Numbered from the stretch's first letter, positions 32,774 to 46,905 are shown. The stretch: 64,000 bases of DNA from Brevipalpus yothersi (GCA_003956705.1 QZCP01000071.1:62001-126000), one strand, 5' to 3'. Notes: generated from the sequence alone by a model not told the origin. Made by a program: numbers and translations.

Positions 32774-35700
32774 ATGGTATTGGATTCATATGGAGTTGAT
32801 GTCATAGATTTTCTCTCCAACATCACCGCTAGCAAGCCGCCATACACTTGTCCATACTCTGATTGTGGTAAAATTTACAAAACTTACCAAGGAATGAGAC
32901 AACATTTGTATTCAATTAATCATTATAGTGGTTCTCCAATCCCTCATGATACCTCCAATATCAGCCAATTGAGGTAAGTTTTGTGTAATTTCAGTGTTAA
33001 GCTGTCGATTTTCCCTCCAATCATCCACCTTTTTCCCTCAAATTTTTACTAATTATCAATCTTTGTGTATTCTCGCTCTCTCTTCCTCCATATTCTGTCT
33101 GATTTTTCCACGAATCCTTCAATCTTTCTTCTCATACAACATCATTTGCTTCTCAGTCATGGTGGACATCGTAGAAAAGGTCGTTGGAATCATAGTAGAT
33201 CACCATCTCCACCGGATTTCATCAAAACTCCAGCAAGAGAAGCACTCACCTATGCTGAGGCCCAAAGAATGGTCGAAATCGAAATTGAGGGTAGAACTCA
33301 TCGAATCAATATCAATGAACCTATGGATATCATTAGGGTTGATGCAAAAAATGGTCTCAAATTTGATGTTGCCGGTGATACTGGTGAAGATGATAGTATA
33401 AGAGTTAAAACTGAAGATGAATCAGTCAATGAAAGCCAAAGTGGTCCAAATAGTAGTGTTAAGAAAGCTGGTCGTGGAGGTAAAGGAGGTAAAGGTAAAA
33501 ATCGAGGCAAATCAAAGGCATCACGCTTCTCCTTAGTAAGAAAAAGTCCAATGGTGAATGGTCAAACACCGAATAATACCAGCAACAAGAAAATTAGCAA
33601 AAATGGATTGACCGTAACTGGTGATACTACCATAGAAGATATCTTGGCCAGTTTACCGAAACCTTCCTTTCGCCTACTATCTGAGTACAATCCACCAGAT
33701 GCACCACCAAGATCAACATCTTATTATCGTTTCATTGACAAATCACCGGATGAATTGGATGAGGAAGTAGAGTATGATATGGATGAAGAAGATTGTGCTT
33801 GGCTCGATCTGATCAATGCAAAGCGTAAGAAGGAATCAGCCAGTGAGGTACAACCAGATACATTCGAGCTGTTAATGGATCGTCTCGAGAAAGAGTCTTA
33901 TTTTTTCAGTCAAAATAGTGGAAAAGATATGGGTCCAGCTATTGATGAGGATGCTGTCTGCTGTATCTGTAGCGATGGTGAATGTCAAAACACCAATGCG
34001 ATTTTGTTTTGTGATATGTGTAACTTAGCAGTCCATCAAGAATGTTACGGAGTTCCGTACATTCCAGAGGGACAATGGCTATGTCGCCGATGCCTTCAGT
34101 CACCGTCTCGTGCTGTTGATTGTGTGCTCTGTCCCAACAAGGGTGGAGCATTCAAGCAAACTGATGATAATCGTTGGGCTCATGTTGTCTGTGCTCTTTG
34201 GATTCCAGAAGTTTGCTTTGCCAACACTGTTTTTCTAGAGCCAATAGATAGTATTCAGAATATTCCTTCAGCTCGATGGAAATTAGCATGTTCAATTTGT
34301 AAACAGAAAAATGTTGGCGCTTGTATTCAGTGTCACAAGAATAATTGTTATGTTGCCTTCCATGTGACATGTGCCCAGCAAGCCGGATTGTTCATGAAAA
34401 TGGAGGCAATCAAAGAAATGACCGCCAATGGTGTATCAACTACCGTCAGGAAAGCTGCTTTCTGTTTGACTCATACGCCTACTGATGAGAATGGTGTTAG
34501 TCTCAGTGGTGTTTATGTTTCTGAGAACGATGATGACTCTAGATCAAGTTTTATCAAAAAGACTCAAAATGATGCCTTATTTCGCGAAAAAATGAGTAAA
34601 GCACGCAAAATGTTGGCTGAAAAGCGATCCGTCCTTCCTGTAGTTTCCATACCAACTATTCCGGCAGAGAAGCTCACCAAAATTGCTTCTCTTGTAAATA
34701 TTCCCAAGCGAAATCATTTCATCCAAAGATTACTAGGTTATTGGACTTTGAAGAGGCATTCTAGAAATGGTGTTCCTCTTCTTCGTCGTCTTCAAATATC
34801 CTATGCAGGCTCTCGTAAGGGCAACGATTTCAATGATGGTGATGAGCAAGCAGCGAAATTTAAAGAAGAGCTCAAACACCTACAAAAGCTTCGTCAGAAT
34901 CTGGAGAAAGCTCGTCTCTTGGTGGAGCTAGTTCGAAAACGTGAAAGATTGAAGCTGGAATTACTTAGAGTCAATCAATGTATCGTAGAAAGAAACCTTC
35001 AGCCATTGAGTCCCCTCTTAGATTCTTTCCTCAACCAGTTACAAGCTAAAGACAAGGATAAAGTATTCGCTGAACCTGTTGACATCAAAGAGGTACCTGA
35101 TTACTTAGACTTCATCAAGAATCCGATGGATTTCAGTACAATGAGACAAAAGGTAGAGAATAATTTGTACCGCAATCTACCTCAATTGGAAGACGATTTC
35201 AATCTCATGATTAACAACTGTATGACTTACAATGAAGAAGGAGGATACTATTACAAGTATGCAGTGAAACTGAAAGATCAATGTAAACCTATATTTAAGG
35301 AAGCGAAAACAATTCTCGAGCTTCAAACATCATCTTCATCACCGAACACTTGCAAAAAAGGCTCAACTTCTCATTCATCACAGCAATCTAGATCCTTTTC
35401 TGTACTATCTTCTCCATCTTCATCGACAGCCTTATTTTCTTCACCTCAAAAACTTCAGCCTAACAATACTAATTTAGAGTCTAATTCCACATCCAACGTG
35501 TTTGAGAAACGCTTGCGATCCAAAGAAGACCAAACACCCCTTACTGGCCCTTCCCTGAGATCTCCAGGTGAGCATTTGAAATGGGCATGTTCTCTTTTCT
35601 TGTTAGACTTCATATTCTAATCAATTTTGGATCTATTTGGTTTTTTCAGGTTCTCGAAAGAGATCTGCTAGAAAGTCGGGCGGAGGACGACTCAGAAGAG

Positions 35701-36730
35701 CAAATTCCAATGAATCAGTCAACTCTTCCAATGATGCTAGATCCTCATCATTTCCAGCACCAACTTTCCAATCAGATAGTTTCAAGCATTACAGAAATTG
35801 TACGCTCTCTTAGCCTGACTTTCGATTCAGATCTTGGTATTTGCTAACTTTTCAAGCCTCTTTTACAGTGCATTCTGCTAGTGAGTCAGATCTTAATTCG
35901 GAGAGCTCCCATACATCATCAGCATCAACAACAGGATCCACCGGATACACTGGTTCTTCGACTTCCTGTACAGTCTCCAGTTCTTCCTCCGGTAAAAGTA
36001 AGAGTGATTCTGTGCCTGAATTTTCGGTGTTGTGGTGTTCGAATAGTCAATTCTTTGGACATTAAATCTGATCTTATTCTCTTCATTTTCTTCTCAAGGG
36101 CCTACTTCACGCTCCTCAAGATCTGATGTTTCAACAGATAGTAGTCAGCAGGTACCCTTGGAGCCTTTAGATTTAGTCTGGGCTAAATGTAGTGGTTATC
36201 CATGGTATCCAGCATTGGTAAATAATCTCGATCGCAAGCGTTTAACGAGATCCTAAAATAACTTTTTTTTATCAAAATGAATAGATTGTTGATCCTAATA
36301 TGCCAAAGACAGGGTTCTATCACAATGGAGTACCGATTCCTGTTCCTCCGGATAACGTGCTGCAGCTTCGAGAGAATCAAAAAGAGCCAGTCTATTTAGT
36401 TTTGTTCTTCGATGCGAAACGAACTTGGTAAGTTACTCCCATCCATCAAATATACCATTCTCTGTCGATTCTCTAAAAAATAGATGAATTATCATTAGCT
36501 TGGTTACATATCATGTTATTCTCTTCTCATCTGTTTCTTCCAGGCAATGGCTAAACAGGAACAAACTTGAGCCTCTGGGCTTTAAGAAAGAATTGGACGA
36601 CAAGAAGCTCTCTGAACCAAAAAAATCGTCAGAGAAGAAAGCGGTTCGCAAAGCATGGGATAGAGCCTTAGAGCATGGTTGCAAGGTGGCAGAAAATAAG
36701 GGTAATCTTCCTGAGTCAGTTGAAGTATAA
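32774..36730 (+). CDS. BRPF1: BRPF/peregrin-type chromatin scaffold (Drosophila Br140)
   Basis: Scaffold of MOZ/MORF or HBO1 histone acetyltransferase complexes. Seven exons: 32774-32973, 33157-35567, 35650-35799, 35869-35991, 36099-36217, 36285-36427 and 36544-36730. Phases agree throughout, giving 1110 residues. Domains in order: N-terminal C2H2 finger (PPYTCPYSDCGKIYKTYQGM, about 22-50), EPL1-like motif (LLSEYNPPDAPP onward, about 235-315), PHD-zinc knuckle-PHD module (CCICSDGECQNT to QQAGLFMKME, about 335-485), bromodomain (about 683-778), and a C-terminal PWWP domain (LDLVWAKCSGYPWYPAL). In the bromodomain the acetyl-lysine asparagine lies in NNCMTYNEE. The N-terminal finger argues for BRPF1 over BRPF2/3, but arthropods usually have one gene. 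The serine-rich exons before the PWWP are weakly conserved, so their exact splice sites are the least certain. Confidence 0.95.
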
Positions 36731-37492
36731 ACGCTCTATTAGACTGGATCAAATGTTCTATTTGATAGTCCTGTTGACTGTTGATCCTAAATTTACGAAA
36801 GAAAACAACTTCGGTATTGGTGCCACACATTGTTGAAATGTTTTATGAACTTTTACCATCAAAAATGGTTACGAATAATTTTCACTCTGCTTGTCAGATT
36901 TTCTCTGTGATAGGAGAAAATTTAATAGGGTGTTCTCTAATTGGTTGGGCACATTTTCAAAGTGGTCCATTCTTCTCGTCAATCGATTAAATCATCGGAT
37001 ATCATTCAAAATGAGTTTATATATTTACAGTGACGTTAGGAATGAGTACAGAGAAAGATAGGAAAACATGAATTGTGTCTTATACAAATTTTGTGGAAAA
37101 TACTCTCATGAATAGAGTCACAATCGAATCTATCCTAATGAATTCAACTGAATTATCTGTTGTTGGAAAGGTGATATTTCAAAATGCTGGAGGATGATAA
37201 GGGGGAATACCACCCTTGTCACTGAGAAAGCGTCAATCTACACTGTTGTACCATGAATGTATCATCATCAAGAATGGCGAGACGATGAAGATAGATGAAT
37301 TTTTGGCAAAAGTTGAGAGAATCTCACCAGGACATCAAACATACCGACTTCATTTCTCGAAAATACACTTCTCTGGTCAATCTATTCTCTTAGTTTCTTC
37401 AATTCATTTCTCATTCACACAATCCAAAAAGTTGAACTATTCATCAAAACACAAGATCAGAACATTAAATATTTAGATTATCAAAAAAAGCG

Positions 37493-37963
37493 TCAATGTT
37501 TTACTCCATTTCGATCATTGGTTTTGAGTTTCTTTTTCGGTGGATGTTTACGTTCATCATCTTCATCCTCATCTTCACTCTCATCATACTTTTCACGGCA
37601 TTTGCGAATAAAATCGGCCATCTCTTGCTTACTAACATCAACCTTGTTACCATCTTCTCCATCACTCTCTACCTCACCATCTTCCTCACTAGATTCACCA
37701 TTCTGAAGTCTCTCAATCTCAGGATTCATTCCCTTGTAGGACATCCGTCCGAAACGAAGACTCTCAACAATATCGAAACTAGATTCAAACTGATAATTGC
37801 AGCTATCCATTTTAGAGTATTTTCGGGCAAACGGATCAAACGGTGAAGAAATCTCACTGCCATCAAGTGTTCCACCGGCTTGCTTATCATTACTGTTTCC
37901 ACGTCTTTGCATAAATTTCATTTGCATCAAATTTTTAGACAATCCAGTCTTATTTCGTCCCAT
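37493..37963 (-). CDS. MPHOSPH6: M-phase phosphoprotein 6 homologue (nuclear exosome cofactor)
   Basis: Small RNA-binding protein that tethers the nuclear RNA exosome and the MTR4 helicase and helps 3' trimming of 5.8S rRNA. Single exon, 156 residues, near the human 160. The family signatures are GLSKNLMQMKFMQR at the N-terminus and SLRFGRMSYKGMNPEIERLQ in the middle. An acidic stretch (EEDGEVESDGEDG) and a basic tail (PPKKKLKTN) follow. The ATG at 37963 is chosen because the motif starts a few residues later; the upstream open frame has no ATG. It is tail-to-tail with BRPF. Confidence 0.93.
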   Translation of the reverse strand: MGRNKTGLSKNLMQMKFMQRRGNSNDKQAGGTLDGSEISSPFDPFARKYSKMDSCNYQFESSFDIVESLRFGRMSYKGMNPEIERLQNGESSEEDGEVESDGEDGNKVDVSKQEMADFIRKCREKYDESEDEDEDDERKHPPKKKLKTNDRNGVKH

Positions 37964-38632
37964 CGCGGAATCCTTTTTCTGCTTGGTCGGATGCCTGTGA
38001 TTACAACTGACGAAAATTAATCCAGCCAAATGATAACAAGAGATAGTAAAACTCGGGTAGCGTCCAGGCTAGTTCACAATTCTTCCAATCCACTGTACTT
38101 CACATCACTCGTGACACCATTTAATCCAATTAAAATCAAGGCCCTGGAAAAAATTGCACATCGATGTTTGTTGGATAAAAATTCCAATCTCACATGTTCA
38201 ACATGATTGCGAAATGTTTTGATTTCGAATTTACAAATTTTCCCTACTAGATGACGCCTCTTGAAGACATCAAAATTTTTTCGCGCGAATCTTGCATAAT
38301 TCAATTTGTTTAGTTTAATTTCAGATGATATTCAATTAAATTGTAATTTGTTGATTCGCTGATTATTATTCGATCATCCCCATCAATCGATTGAATATCT
38401 TCGTGCTTTGGGGTATATGTGAGTGTTCAGTGTTGGGTAGATTGTTCGAATAAGTAGCAGAGTGTTCTCTGGTCAACATCTTTGGTAACAACATTGGAAA
38501 TCCATTTGTATGTGTGTGAATGAGGTAAGATTTTGAATGATCATTTTATGAAAACTTCTCTACTAATTATGTTGCTGATGTTGGGTATTTCTTATATTCT
38601 AGGGATCTGTAATCAAGATATAGCTATTGACC
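37964..38632. promoter_or_regulatory. Divergent promoter region, MPHOSPH6 / SWIM gene
   Basis: 669 bases between head-to-head genes. A likely 5' UTR intron of the SWIM gene ends near 38602 (tatattctag). A 76-codon minus-strand open frame here lacks an ATG. Confidence 0.5.
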
Positions 38633-39329
38633 ATGATGACCCATCGAGCAGCGCTTCGTAAAGAAGCGGAGAAGAGGAAAGAGATGTATAGAAGGTAAAT
38701 GGAAGAGCAGCAAGTGTGATTGTTACCCTTTTTATTTAATCAAAATTTTCCACAGGATTGACAGAAGTCATTCAAAAAGTTTGGAAATCAATTGTCCTAT
38801 CATCGAAAGCTCCGATAAGAATGGACGGTATTGGTTGGTTCAATCAACAATGGGAGGCATTGATATTTATGAGATCAGAGAGGGTGAAGCTGATTGCAGG
38901 TGCGATCTGAGATGTGATCACTGTGATCTGTGTGTCCACACCATGACTTGTACGTGTCCCGATTATTTAGGCAATGAGAATCTATGTAAGCATATCCACT
39001 ATTGGAAGGAGGTTCAAAGAGGCTTCGATAGTCGATTGGTCATTAGAAATGCTAGTGATAGAGATGAGAATGAGGAGTATTTGAGAGCTCAAAATTCGCT
39101 CATCGACGAGAGACGTCATAGCGCAGAACGTCTTTCTGAAAATATTCGAGAATTCATCCTTACTTGTGAATCAGTTGAGGAAATTCAAAGCTTCGAAGAG
39201 AAAATAAATCATATCATCGAAAGTCTAAGAAATTCACAAGAATCCTCCGAAATACCGATAAAAAGAGAGTTAAAAGAGGAGCAAGAAACGTCGCCCAGCC
39301 CTAAAAGAATTAAAGAAGAACCATCATGA
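38633..39329 (+). CDS. SWIM-type zinc-finger protein
   Basis: Unnamed 211-residue protein from exons 38633-38694 and 38756-39329 (phase 2). A basic N-terminus (MMTHRAALRKEAEKRKEMYR) is followed by WLVQS...IYEI and a cysteine cluster (CRCDLRCDHCDLCVH). Then comes the SWIM finger CTCPDYLGNENLCKHIH (CxC, nine residues, CxH). The C-terminal half is a charged coiled-coil-like region and ends with two SUMO-consensus-like sites (IKREL and IKEEP). SWIM fingers bind DNA or protein and occur in ZSWIM proteins and in MULE-type transposases; the extra CxxC-CxH in front resembles the transposase-linked kind. No catalytic domain is present. AATAAA at 39448 is a good poly(A) signal. Confidence 0.85.
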
Positions 39330-39447
39330 GATAGCAGAAATCTAAAGCGGCAACTTCGTTGTTTTCGATGGTGAAGTTTTCCTCATTCTGATGAAAACGT
39401 TTGGGATTCGTGATTCCAACCATCATGGCCGTATTACTTCATATATC

Positions 39448-39453
39448 AATAAA
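39448..39453 (+). terminator. Poly(A) signal of SWIM gene
   Basis: AATAAA about 120 bases after the TGA of the SWIM-finger gene. Confidence 0.65.
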
Positions 39454-40285
39454 CAAAAAATTAGGTGAAGAAGGGGTCATCTTTCTCATCACATCTCACC
39501 AATTGATCATTAGCTTAAATTTTTGAGCAACATAATAACTACGTACACACTTGTAAAGATTTGGATTTAAATTAGATGAAAGCTTATTTTCCCTATGATC
39601 AAGTTGATTGTATGCCACAAATGAGCAATTTTTTGAAATTTTTTGAAGTAATCTCAAATCAAAATTGCAATAAAGATCACGAATTTTGAATTGTGTTTAT
39701 GAAGCTAATGATCTATCAAGAAAATTAAGAATGATCAGATAAAGAGGACAGAGGGCATGAAGTTGCAGAACTATTGGTCATAAAATTGGAAATAAATTCA
39801 GGATTACAATACATCAATTTATTGGTTGATATAATTCCGATCGATGTTTTTGGATGATAAGAAGATCTCTTCTGACCTGATCATGATTATGAATAGTCTC
39901 AGAAAAGGCCAATATTTAGAAGTGATATCATCCAATGGAATCAATAAATAGCGATACAAGCATGAATTAGTGAAATGATGAGACATAGAATAGCATGAGA
40001 ATGAAAAGGAGAGAAATTGAACATGAGCAATTGTGGAGCTCTTAATGAGAAAGAGAAATTGTGAGCGAAATTATAATTGAACGAGTGTATCATCAACCGA
40101 ATTAGCCAAAACAGTATCATTGTCTCCACAGTATAGATTATCATGGCGACCACATCGTAATCATACAATGTCGAAGATATCGAATTATCTGAACGATTCG
40201 GAAAAACGAAACAGAATTCAATAGTTCAAATTCCACTGATTGCTAAAGTTTGAAGATTCCGTGTATCAACTGTGATGTACAATTA
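39454..40285. other. Convergent intergenic region, SWIM gene / LBX
   Basis: No gene seen. It presumably carries the LBX 3' UTR, read from the minus strand. Confidence 0.6.
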
Positions 40286-42581
40286 TCATGGTTTTCGGTG
40301 GAATTGAAGGGTTGCTTGAATATCAGGCTTAAATGCCATACTCAAATCTTGAATGTTCTCATAGAAATCTTTGTGATGATGATTGATTGTGATCAATTGA
40401 TTTTGAATTTCGGCCTCTCTATCTTTACCCTCCTCTTCTCTTTCTCTCTTCATCTTTGCCCGTCGATTTTGGAACCATGTGATCACTTGGGCACCTGTCA
40501 AGCCCAAGCGTAAGGCAAGCTCATCCCGATCGGCTGGTGATAAATACTTTTGGACCAAGAATTTGCGTTCTAATTCAAATATTTGGGTATTGGTGAATGC
40601 TGTCCGGGATTTTCGTTTCTTCTTCTGGGGAGGACCTTTGCTGAATATACTCAAATGGTCACCAGATCCATCTGAAAATGTAAAGAAGAAAAAAATTATC
40701 AGTCCAAATGTAAATAGACAAATATTGAATGTAAGAATGTGAAATTGAATCCACTTGACAAAATTGGTGTTGCTCATTTGAAAATTTTGTCCAACTCTAT
40801 TCTTAGCACGAGAAACTAGGAAAAAATTGCTGGAATGGCTCTCAAAAACAGAAATTTCCTGTCCATTCTATAACTTCATCATTGAAAAACGTTGCGAAAG
40901 ATTCCCAATTGTTCTTCAGTCATCAATAGTGCCAGAATATTCATAAGTTCATGTTATCTTGGGGACAGCTGATGTGAAAAGATTGCCGAAAGTTAATCGA
41001 TTGGGTGGAATAGAGAAACATGAGGAGCAAAAATGAGAACCCATCGGTAATTTTTTTGTGGGCCCAAAAAATCACACCAAAACCTGGCTAAATAAATAAT
41101 TACTTCACTCTTAACGGAATTATTCAGAAAAAACAGAGGCGTTCACTGAAATGGGACCCAATATTCGTTGATGATGATAAAATGCCACATCCATCTGACC
41201 AGGTGTATCACAGGCCCAATATTCTGAATCACTTAAGCGTTCAGGGTCAAAGTCTTACACAGTCTAGTATTGTATGCTGTAAATTTTTTCTAAGATCGTA
41301 GATACTGATTCTTTTTGTATCAGTTGGAATCAATTTGAATATTTTGTAAGCAAATGAGAATGTAAAAATTTGCTAGTTTTTTACACTCGAAACATTGACT
41401 GTAAATTATCTTTAAGCTGGTTGCTTCAAGTTCAAAAGTCAGAGGTCCTAATTTGTTGTAATGTGTATACTTTTCTAAGGATCTTTTCTACCACTGCTTT
41501 AGCCAGCAGGAGTCAATGCTAATGATGGACCGGGCTCTTTCAATTTAGTATACAGAGGTGCTATTTGGAGGCTGTCTCTCTGATCATTACAATCAACTAA
41601 TTTACAGTATCATCTGAGAGAGGTAGCCCAAATTATTGCCCAAATGGTTCTGAGTTTACATCTCCACTGGGTGGTCAGTTGAAACTGCTGAGATGACCAT
41701 TAGCTGAGTCCCCCTATTGTGAGTGAAGTGATGATCTCAATCGGCCAGATTATTTCAAAGTGACCATATTGAGCTTTGTAACTAATGTGATTATTGATTC
41801 CCATTCTCTCAATAGTCTATATATGGTAACTATGTGCCTAATGGAATGTAATCAGAATCATAAAATTATCATTCTGGATCACACAAAGCCATAAGTTATG
41901 AGATAAAATGGTTTCTAGTTAATACAGTAACTTTGGGATCTATTAATAGGCATCTCCATAGAAGACATAATTAAGCAATTGATCAAGCTCTATTTCGAAT
42001 ACCAGAGAAAACTAATTGCAATTCGTGATGCCATTTTTGGATCATTGACAAGAAGATGCACTAAAAATTGATCCAAAATTCCTTGATACTCAATTTGATG
42101 TATTCCAAACTTTCCACATCATGAGTAAATCTTGATCCTCTATGGACGAACTTTAAATTAATCATTCAAAGCACAAAATAGTCTCGAAAAATTCGCTCAA
42201 CATTTTCCAGAATTGATTCCATCAGATTCCATCAGATGATGATGACAAGAATTGTGCTCTCAATTAATCTGCTTCCACATGCATCACAGTATGCTGTAAA
42301 AATATTCTCTTCTGGAATCCCAGAGTCTAATGAGCTTGCAGTAATTAATATTCCTGACAGAAATGTGATACAATTTCATTGAAATTTAGCTGAAAATTGA
42401 GTTCATATACAAATTGTGAGAAAAAACTCAGGTCAATGTGGAAATAAGAATCACTGTAACCGTACAAGAAAATATATAGGTTCTGTTGAAAGTTGAACAA
42501 TTTGCTTAACAATGTCGTTTTGCCATTGGCTGATGACAAGCGATCGATGAAACCTGCTAACTGATGGTCGAGTGAATGATG

Positions 42582-42624
<43 letters not shown>

Positions 42625-43093
42625 GAAAAGATGAAAGAAGATGTGGGAGGAGAGAGAGAGAGAGATACTGGCAAAATAACTTTTCTCTACTCATGAGAAT
42701 AGTATCATCCAAAAGCCAGGCGCATTCTCATCTGATCTGCCTCCTCCTCCACCTCCTCCTTTTTCTTCCTCTGCTTCCTCTGCTTCCTCTTCTTCCTTCT
42801 CTTTTTTCCTTTTATCCCATTGAGGCTAAGAAAGTGATATCATCCATGAATTTTTCCAACAAGATGGTGGATAGCTTCACCTATTCTCTATCTTTTATCC
42901 GCTCACATGAATTCGGAGATCTGATAAATTCCATCAGTCAAAAAATCATCACTCAATAGTGAATGTGTTCTCGTTTCTGGATTGAATGATTATCGTTTAT
43001 ATGAAATCGATTTTCGTCCTTCTTTCAATAGGGAAACAATGTTGTAAATACTCAATTGAAATTACTGTTCGGATGAGGGTTGGGAATTCGAAA

Positions 43094-43146
<53 letters not shown>

Positions 43147-44821
43147 AGGAGAATCAAAAATGTTTGAATCATCAAATTGATAGCCTCTCTAAAATTAACA
43201 CACAAATTATCATTTCTTGCTTTTTCTTTACTCCTTCAATTCTGAAGCCCGAGCCACACAAATGATAATTTAACTTGTGATGATGATTCAAATTTTAATT
43301 GAACTCATTTGATAACCTCATTTGATTCCCGAAAGAGGAGAATAAGAAGAAAAAATTAATGAATACTTATCTTGTATGCTTAATGAAGCATAAGCTATTG
43401 GATGGAAAATATTTGTGTCGAAAAAAACTGATTATCGTAATGAATCGTGAAAATATTGCAATGATTTCACAATCAATTGAATAATTTTGCTACGGTTGGA
43501 ATGGGCAAAAGTAAAAGAAATAGAAACATTTTAGAGGACGATGTCTCATTTGGTGGGGAATATCTATCTATCTTCCAAGTGATTGAACAGGATGTTGAAT
43601 GAATGGAGAGAGAGGAAAAAAAGAACTGTGCATGAAGAGAAACTATACACCCAAGTAATTGTAGTGTTTAACCAGAAATCGATCTATTGGGTCGATAATC
43701 GATTAAATAATCGCTGAGAGGTAGCTGAAATTATTTGAAAGTAGCAAAGAATAGAGAAGAAGTGTCTATTCAAATTATTTGTGGGTACCGTTACGAGTAG
43801 ACAATAGAATAGAGAGAAGAAGATGGATGAGAGAGAGAAGAGTAAAAAGAGAGAGAATTTCGTAATGATGATGGTTACTAGTAAATGAGTGGAGAGAGAA
43901 TCGTTCCATTCATTCTCCCAGTTAATTGTTGAATATTCTCTCCTCTTCTATGTTTGTCCTCTCGATATTTTTCTCATTGTGTCAACAGAATTTATCATGA
44001 CTCTGATTCTATTTTTCTACTCCATTTCATGCAGCTTGAAATTAGATATGTCTACTCTTTAATTGCATTCCAATCAAATAGATTTTGGATACAATCCTAC
44101 ACAAATGCATCCATATGCATCGGAAATTTGGGACTGTCTTCGGGTCACTAATTTGTTGAAACAAAGGAATTTCACCCCATGAAGCCTAGGCTTGAGCATA
44201 GTTGATTGATTGATTGATTCGAATTACATGATAAAGATTCTAGAATATTGAATAGTGAGCCCTTTGGAAGGATTGCTGAAGACGAGAGTAAAAGTAAAAG
44301 TTGGGACTAAAAGTTATGCTCGAGCTCTTGAGATTATTCATGGAAGTCATTCTTCATTAGAAAATTTTAGAGGACAGAAGGTAGTATTCAGAGAATGGCC
44401 TGATGCTGACAATGGTGCATATATTATGATTCATTATCAGTTTCAAATTTAATCGAGTCTGAGCTATGAGAGAAGAAAATTTTCATCGAAAAGCAAATGG
44501 AGTGGAATTTTTGAAGAGGAAATTTTCACCTCACAACACATCAAAAGGATGAAGATGAATGATGAGAATCTGAGATAATAGAATAGAGGCGAGAAGAAGA
44601 CAAAAGGATGTGAAAAGTGAGATGATTCGATGGAAAAATATGAGCATACTAGGAAAGATCTTTCATTCAACCTTCTCCGTATATGAACGCTAGCGAGGGC
44701 ATAAAATATCGATAATTGATGGTGCTGTAATCGATGTAATAATATGAGTTAATAAGTTGCGATTATTAAACAGATTCTTTCTAGAATAAAATAAGCGGCA
44801 ACCAATGAGAGGGAATAAAAA

Positions 44822-44886
<65 letters not shown>

Positions 44887-44985
44887 CACGATGAATGAAG
44901 CTAGAAAAAAGTTACATAGATGAGAATGGAGAGGAATGATGGAGAAAGAAAGCTGTATCATCAATGATTTATTGTGACCAGAGGA

Positions 44986-45016
<31 letters not shown>

Positions 45017-46847
45017 ATAGCGTAAAAGTGAGCAAGATAGGTACAAGTTGAAGCATAAAAATGAATGATCTCTCAACCATAAACGAGTTTACTTTGGCTA
45101 AACTGTTCTATCCATGCTTGTGGGTGTGCGTTATGTGTGTATATATATGTGTGTGTGATGCTTGTTTGACTTTCATTCTGGGCCTTTTCACTCTTCGCTT
45201 AGGCAACAAGAATGTTCACTCTATTTTATCGCTCAGCATCCTCATCTTCTATCTTTCACACATATACATACCATAGAGAGAGGGAGAGAGAGAAAGAAAG
45301 AGGGACACGTTTACGATTCTTCAAAGGTAGCTTTTTCCAGAACGAGTGACAGGCAAGTGAGAAAGTGAATAAGTGAGAAAGAGAGAGAGAGAAAGAGATG
45401 ATGAAGAGTAGACATGAAAGGAATCTCTTCCTCTCTCTTTCCAGCATCTTTTGTAAAGACTGGGTAATGGCCATGCACAAACGAATGAAAATAGCCATTT
45501 CAACAGTAACATATACACATATACTACTAGAAATGGCTACGGAAACGTATGTGCTTCATGCACATGATTGCCTATTCACGCGCGTTTGGTGAACGATAGA
45601 GAGAGTACAAAAAGCACGCTAAATTCTTATGCAATATATTTTCATGTCCCGGTACTTGTGAAGTCAAGAGCCGGGGAATCAATTATATACATTTGGCCTC
45701 CTTCATTCAGGCCCACCAAATCCTGATGATGATCGTTCATGTTTGTGCCTCTCAGACCATAGCAAACGGTTCGCGCCTCCTCTTAGCACCATTCTGCACG
45801 CTCCACAATACCATCCGTTTGCCGTCTATGGCCAGAATGGAGACTCAAAGAGATGATTCAATAAGTGAAAAATACATCCATCCTCAATCCAATAGTTTGG
45901 CTAGGAAAGCTGAAGAATGGTAAAATTAACTCAAAATATACGGTCAATCTAGTGAACCTTTTCCACTGGGCCACCATAGATGCTGATTTTACACGCCACA
46001 TCATTAACTTAAGTCTACCTGGAAAGCATTATCCTGAGTATTGTACATCCATTCAATATGGTCTATAAAATTTTCTCTAAGTTGAGAAGTTTTGATGATG
46101 TATCAGTGAGCTATGAATTTAGAGCTTTCAAGATCTAACAAAATGCTTAGTTTGGTTGAAAAGTGGTAAATGCTGAAAGTTTTCACACTTTCTTGCAATC
46201 TCATAAGTTTTTTTTGCTGAAAAAATGAATGATTCTAACCATATAGAATTCAATCCTCTGAGATCGAATTCTCAAGTTTATTTTTATGCCAAGAATGATG
46301 AGGCCAAATTACCTTCCATTACCTGTTCTCTACCTTTCCCTCAGAAGATTCCTCATAATACTATACTGAATAATGTAATCGAGATCCATGATATACAATG
46401 TGTAATAAGAACGTCCAATGTTATTGTCAATGTGCACGCGATACCTCTCATCATCATTCTTGCGGTCCAAATTGACGATCATGTTTCTCACTAGAGAACT
46501 AGAGAGGGTCTATAGAAGGCATGACAGCATTTCGAATGAAATCTGAGAAAAGTAGTGATATTCGGAGGGAAAGAATTGAGACTATCATGCACACCTGTCC
46601 TCCCATTCCTTCCTCGGTTTAAAGAGGAATTCCTTGGAGAATGTTTCAAGAAGGGAAAGGTAAAACAAAAGCGAATAGAACAAAGTGGGCTCTATCTCTT
46701 CTTTTTCTCATCTGCTTGATACACTCATTTTTATCCTTACAAATTCCATGTCTCTTACACTAAACCAGTCTGATGGTTGGCTGATTCCTAAACCATCATC
46801 ATGTTTCTAACTGATTCTTGTTCTTTTGGAACTTTTCTTTCTTTCTT

Positions 46848-46905
<58 letters not shown>

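Noticed and set aside
33298..34370. Minus-strand frames inside the BRPF exon
   Set aside because: Antisense shadows of a strongly conserved plus-strand PHD/EPL region.
36741..37476. Plus-strand frames after the BRPF stop (69 and 86 residues)
   Set aside because: No ATG or no domain; most likely BRPF 3' UTR.
38074..38304. 76-residue minus-strand frame upstream of MPHOSPH6
   Set aside because: Starts with TTG, no ATG, no known motif; probably leader or promoter DNA.
44255..44452. 65-residue plus frame in the LBX intron (TRVKVKVGTKSYARALEII...)
   Set aside because: Reads somewhat like protein but has no ATG, no clear splice sites and no family.
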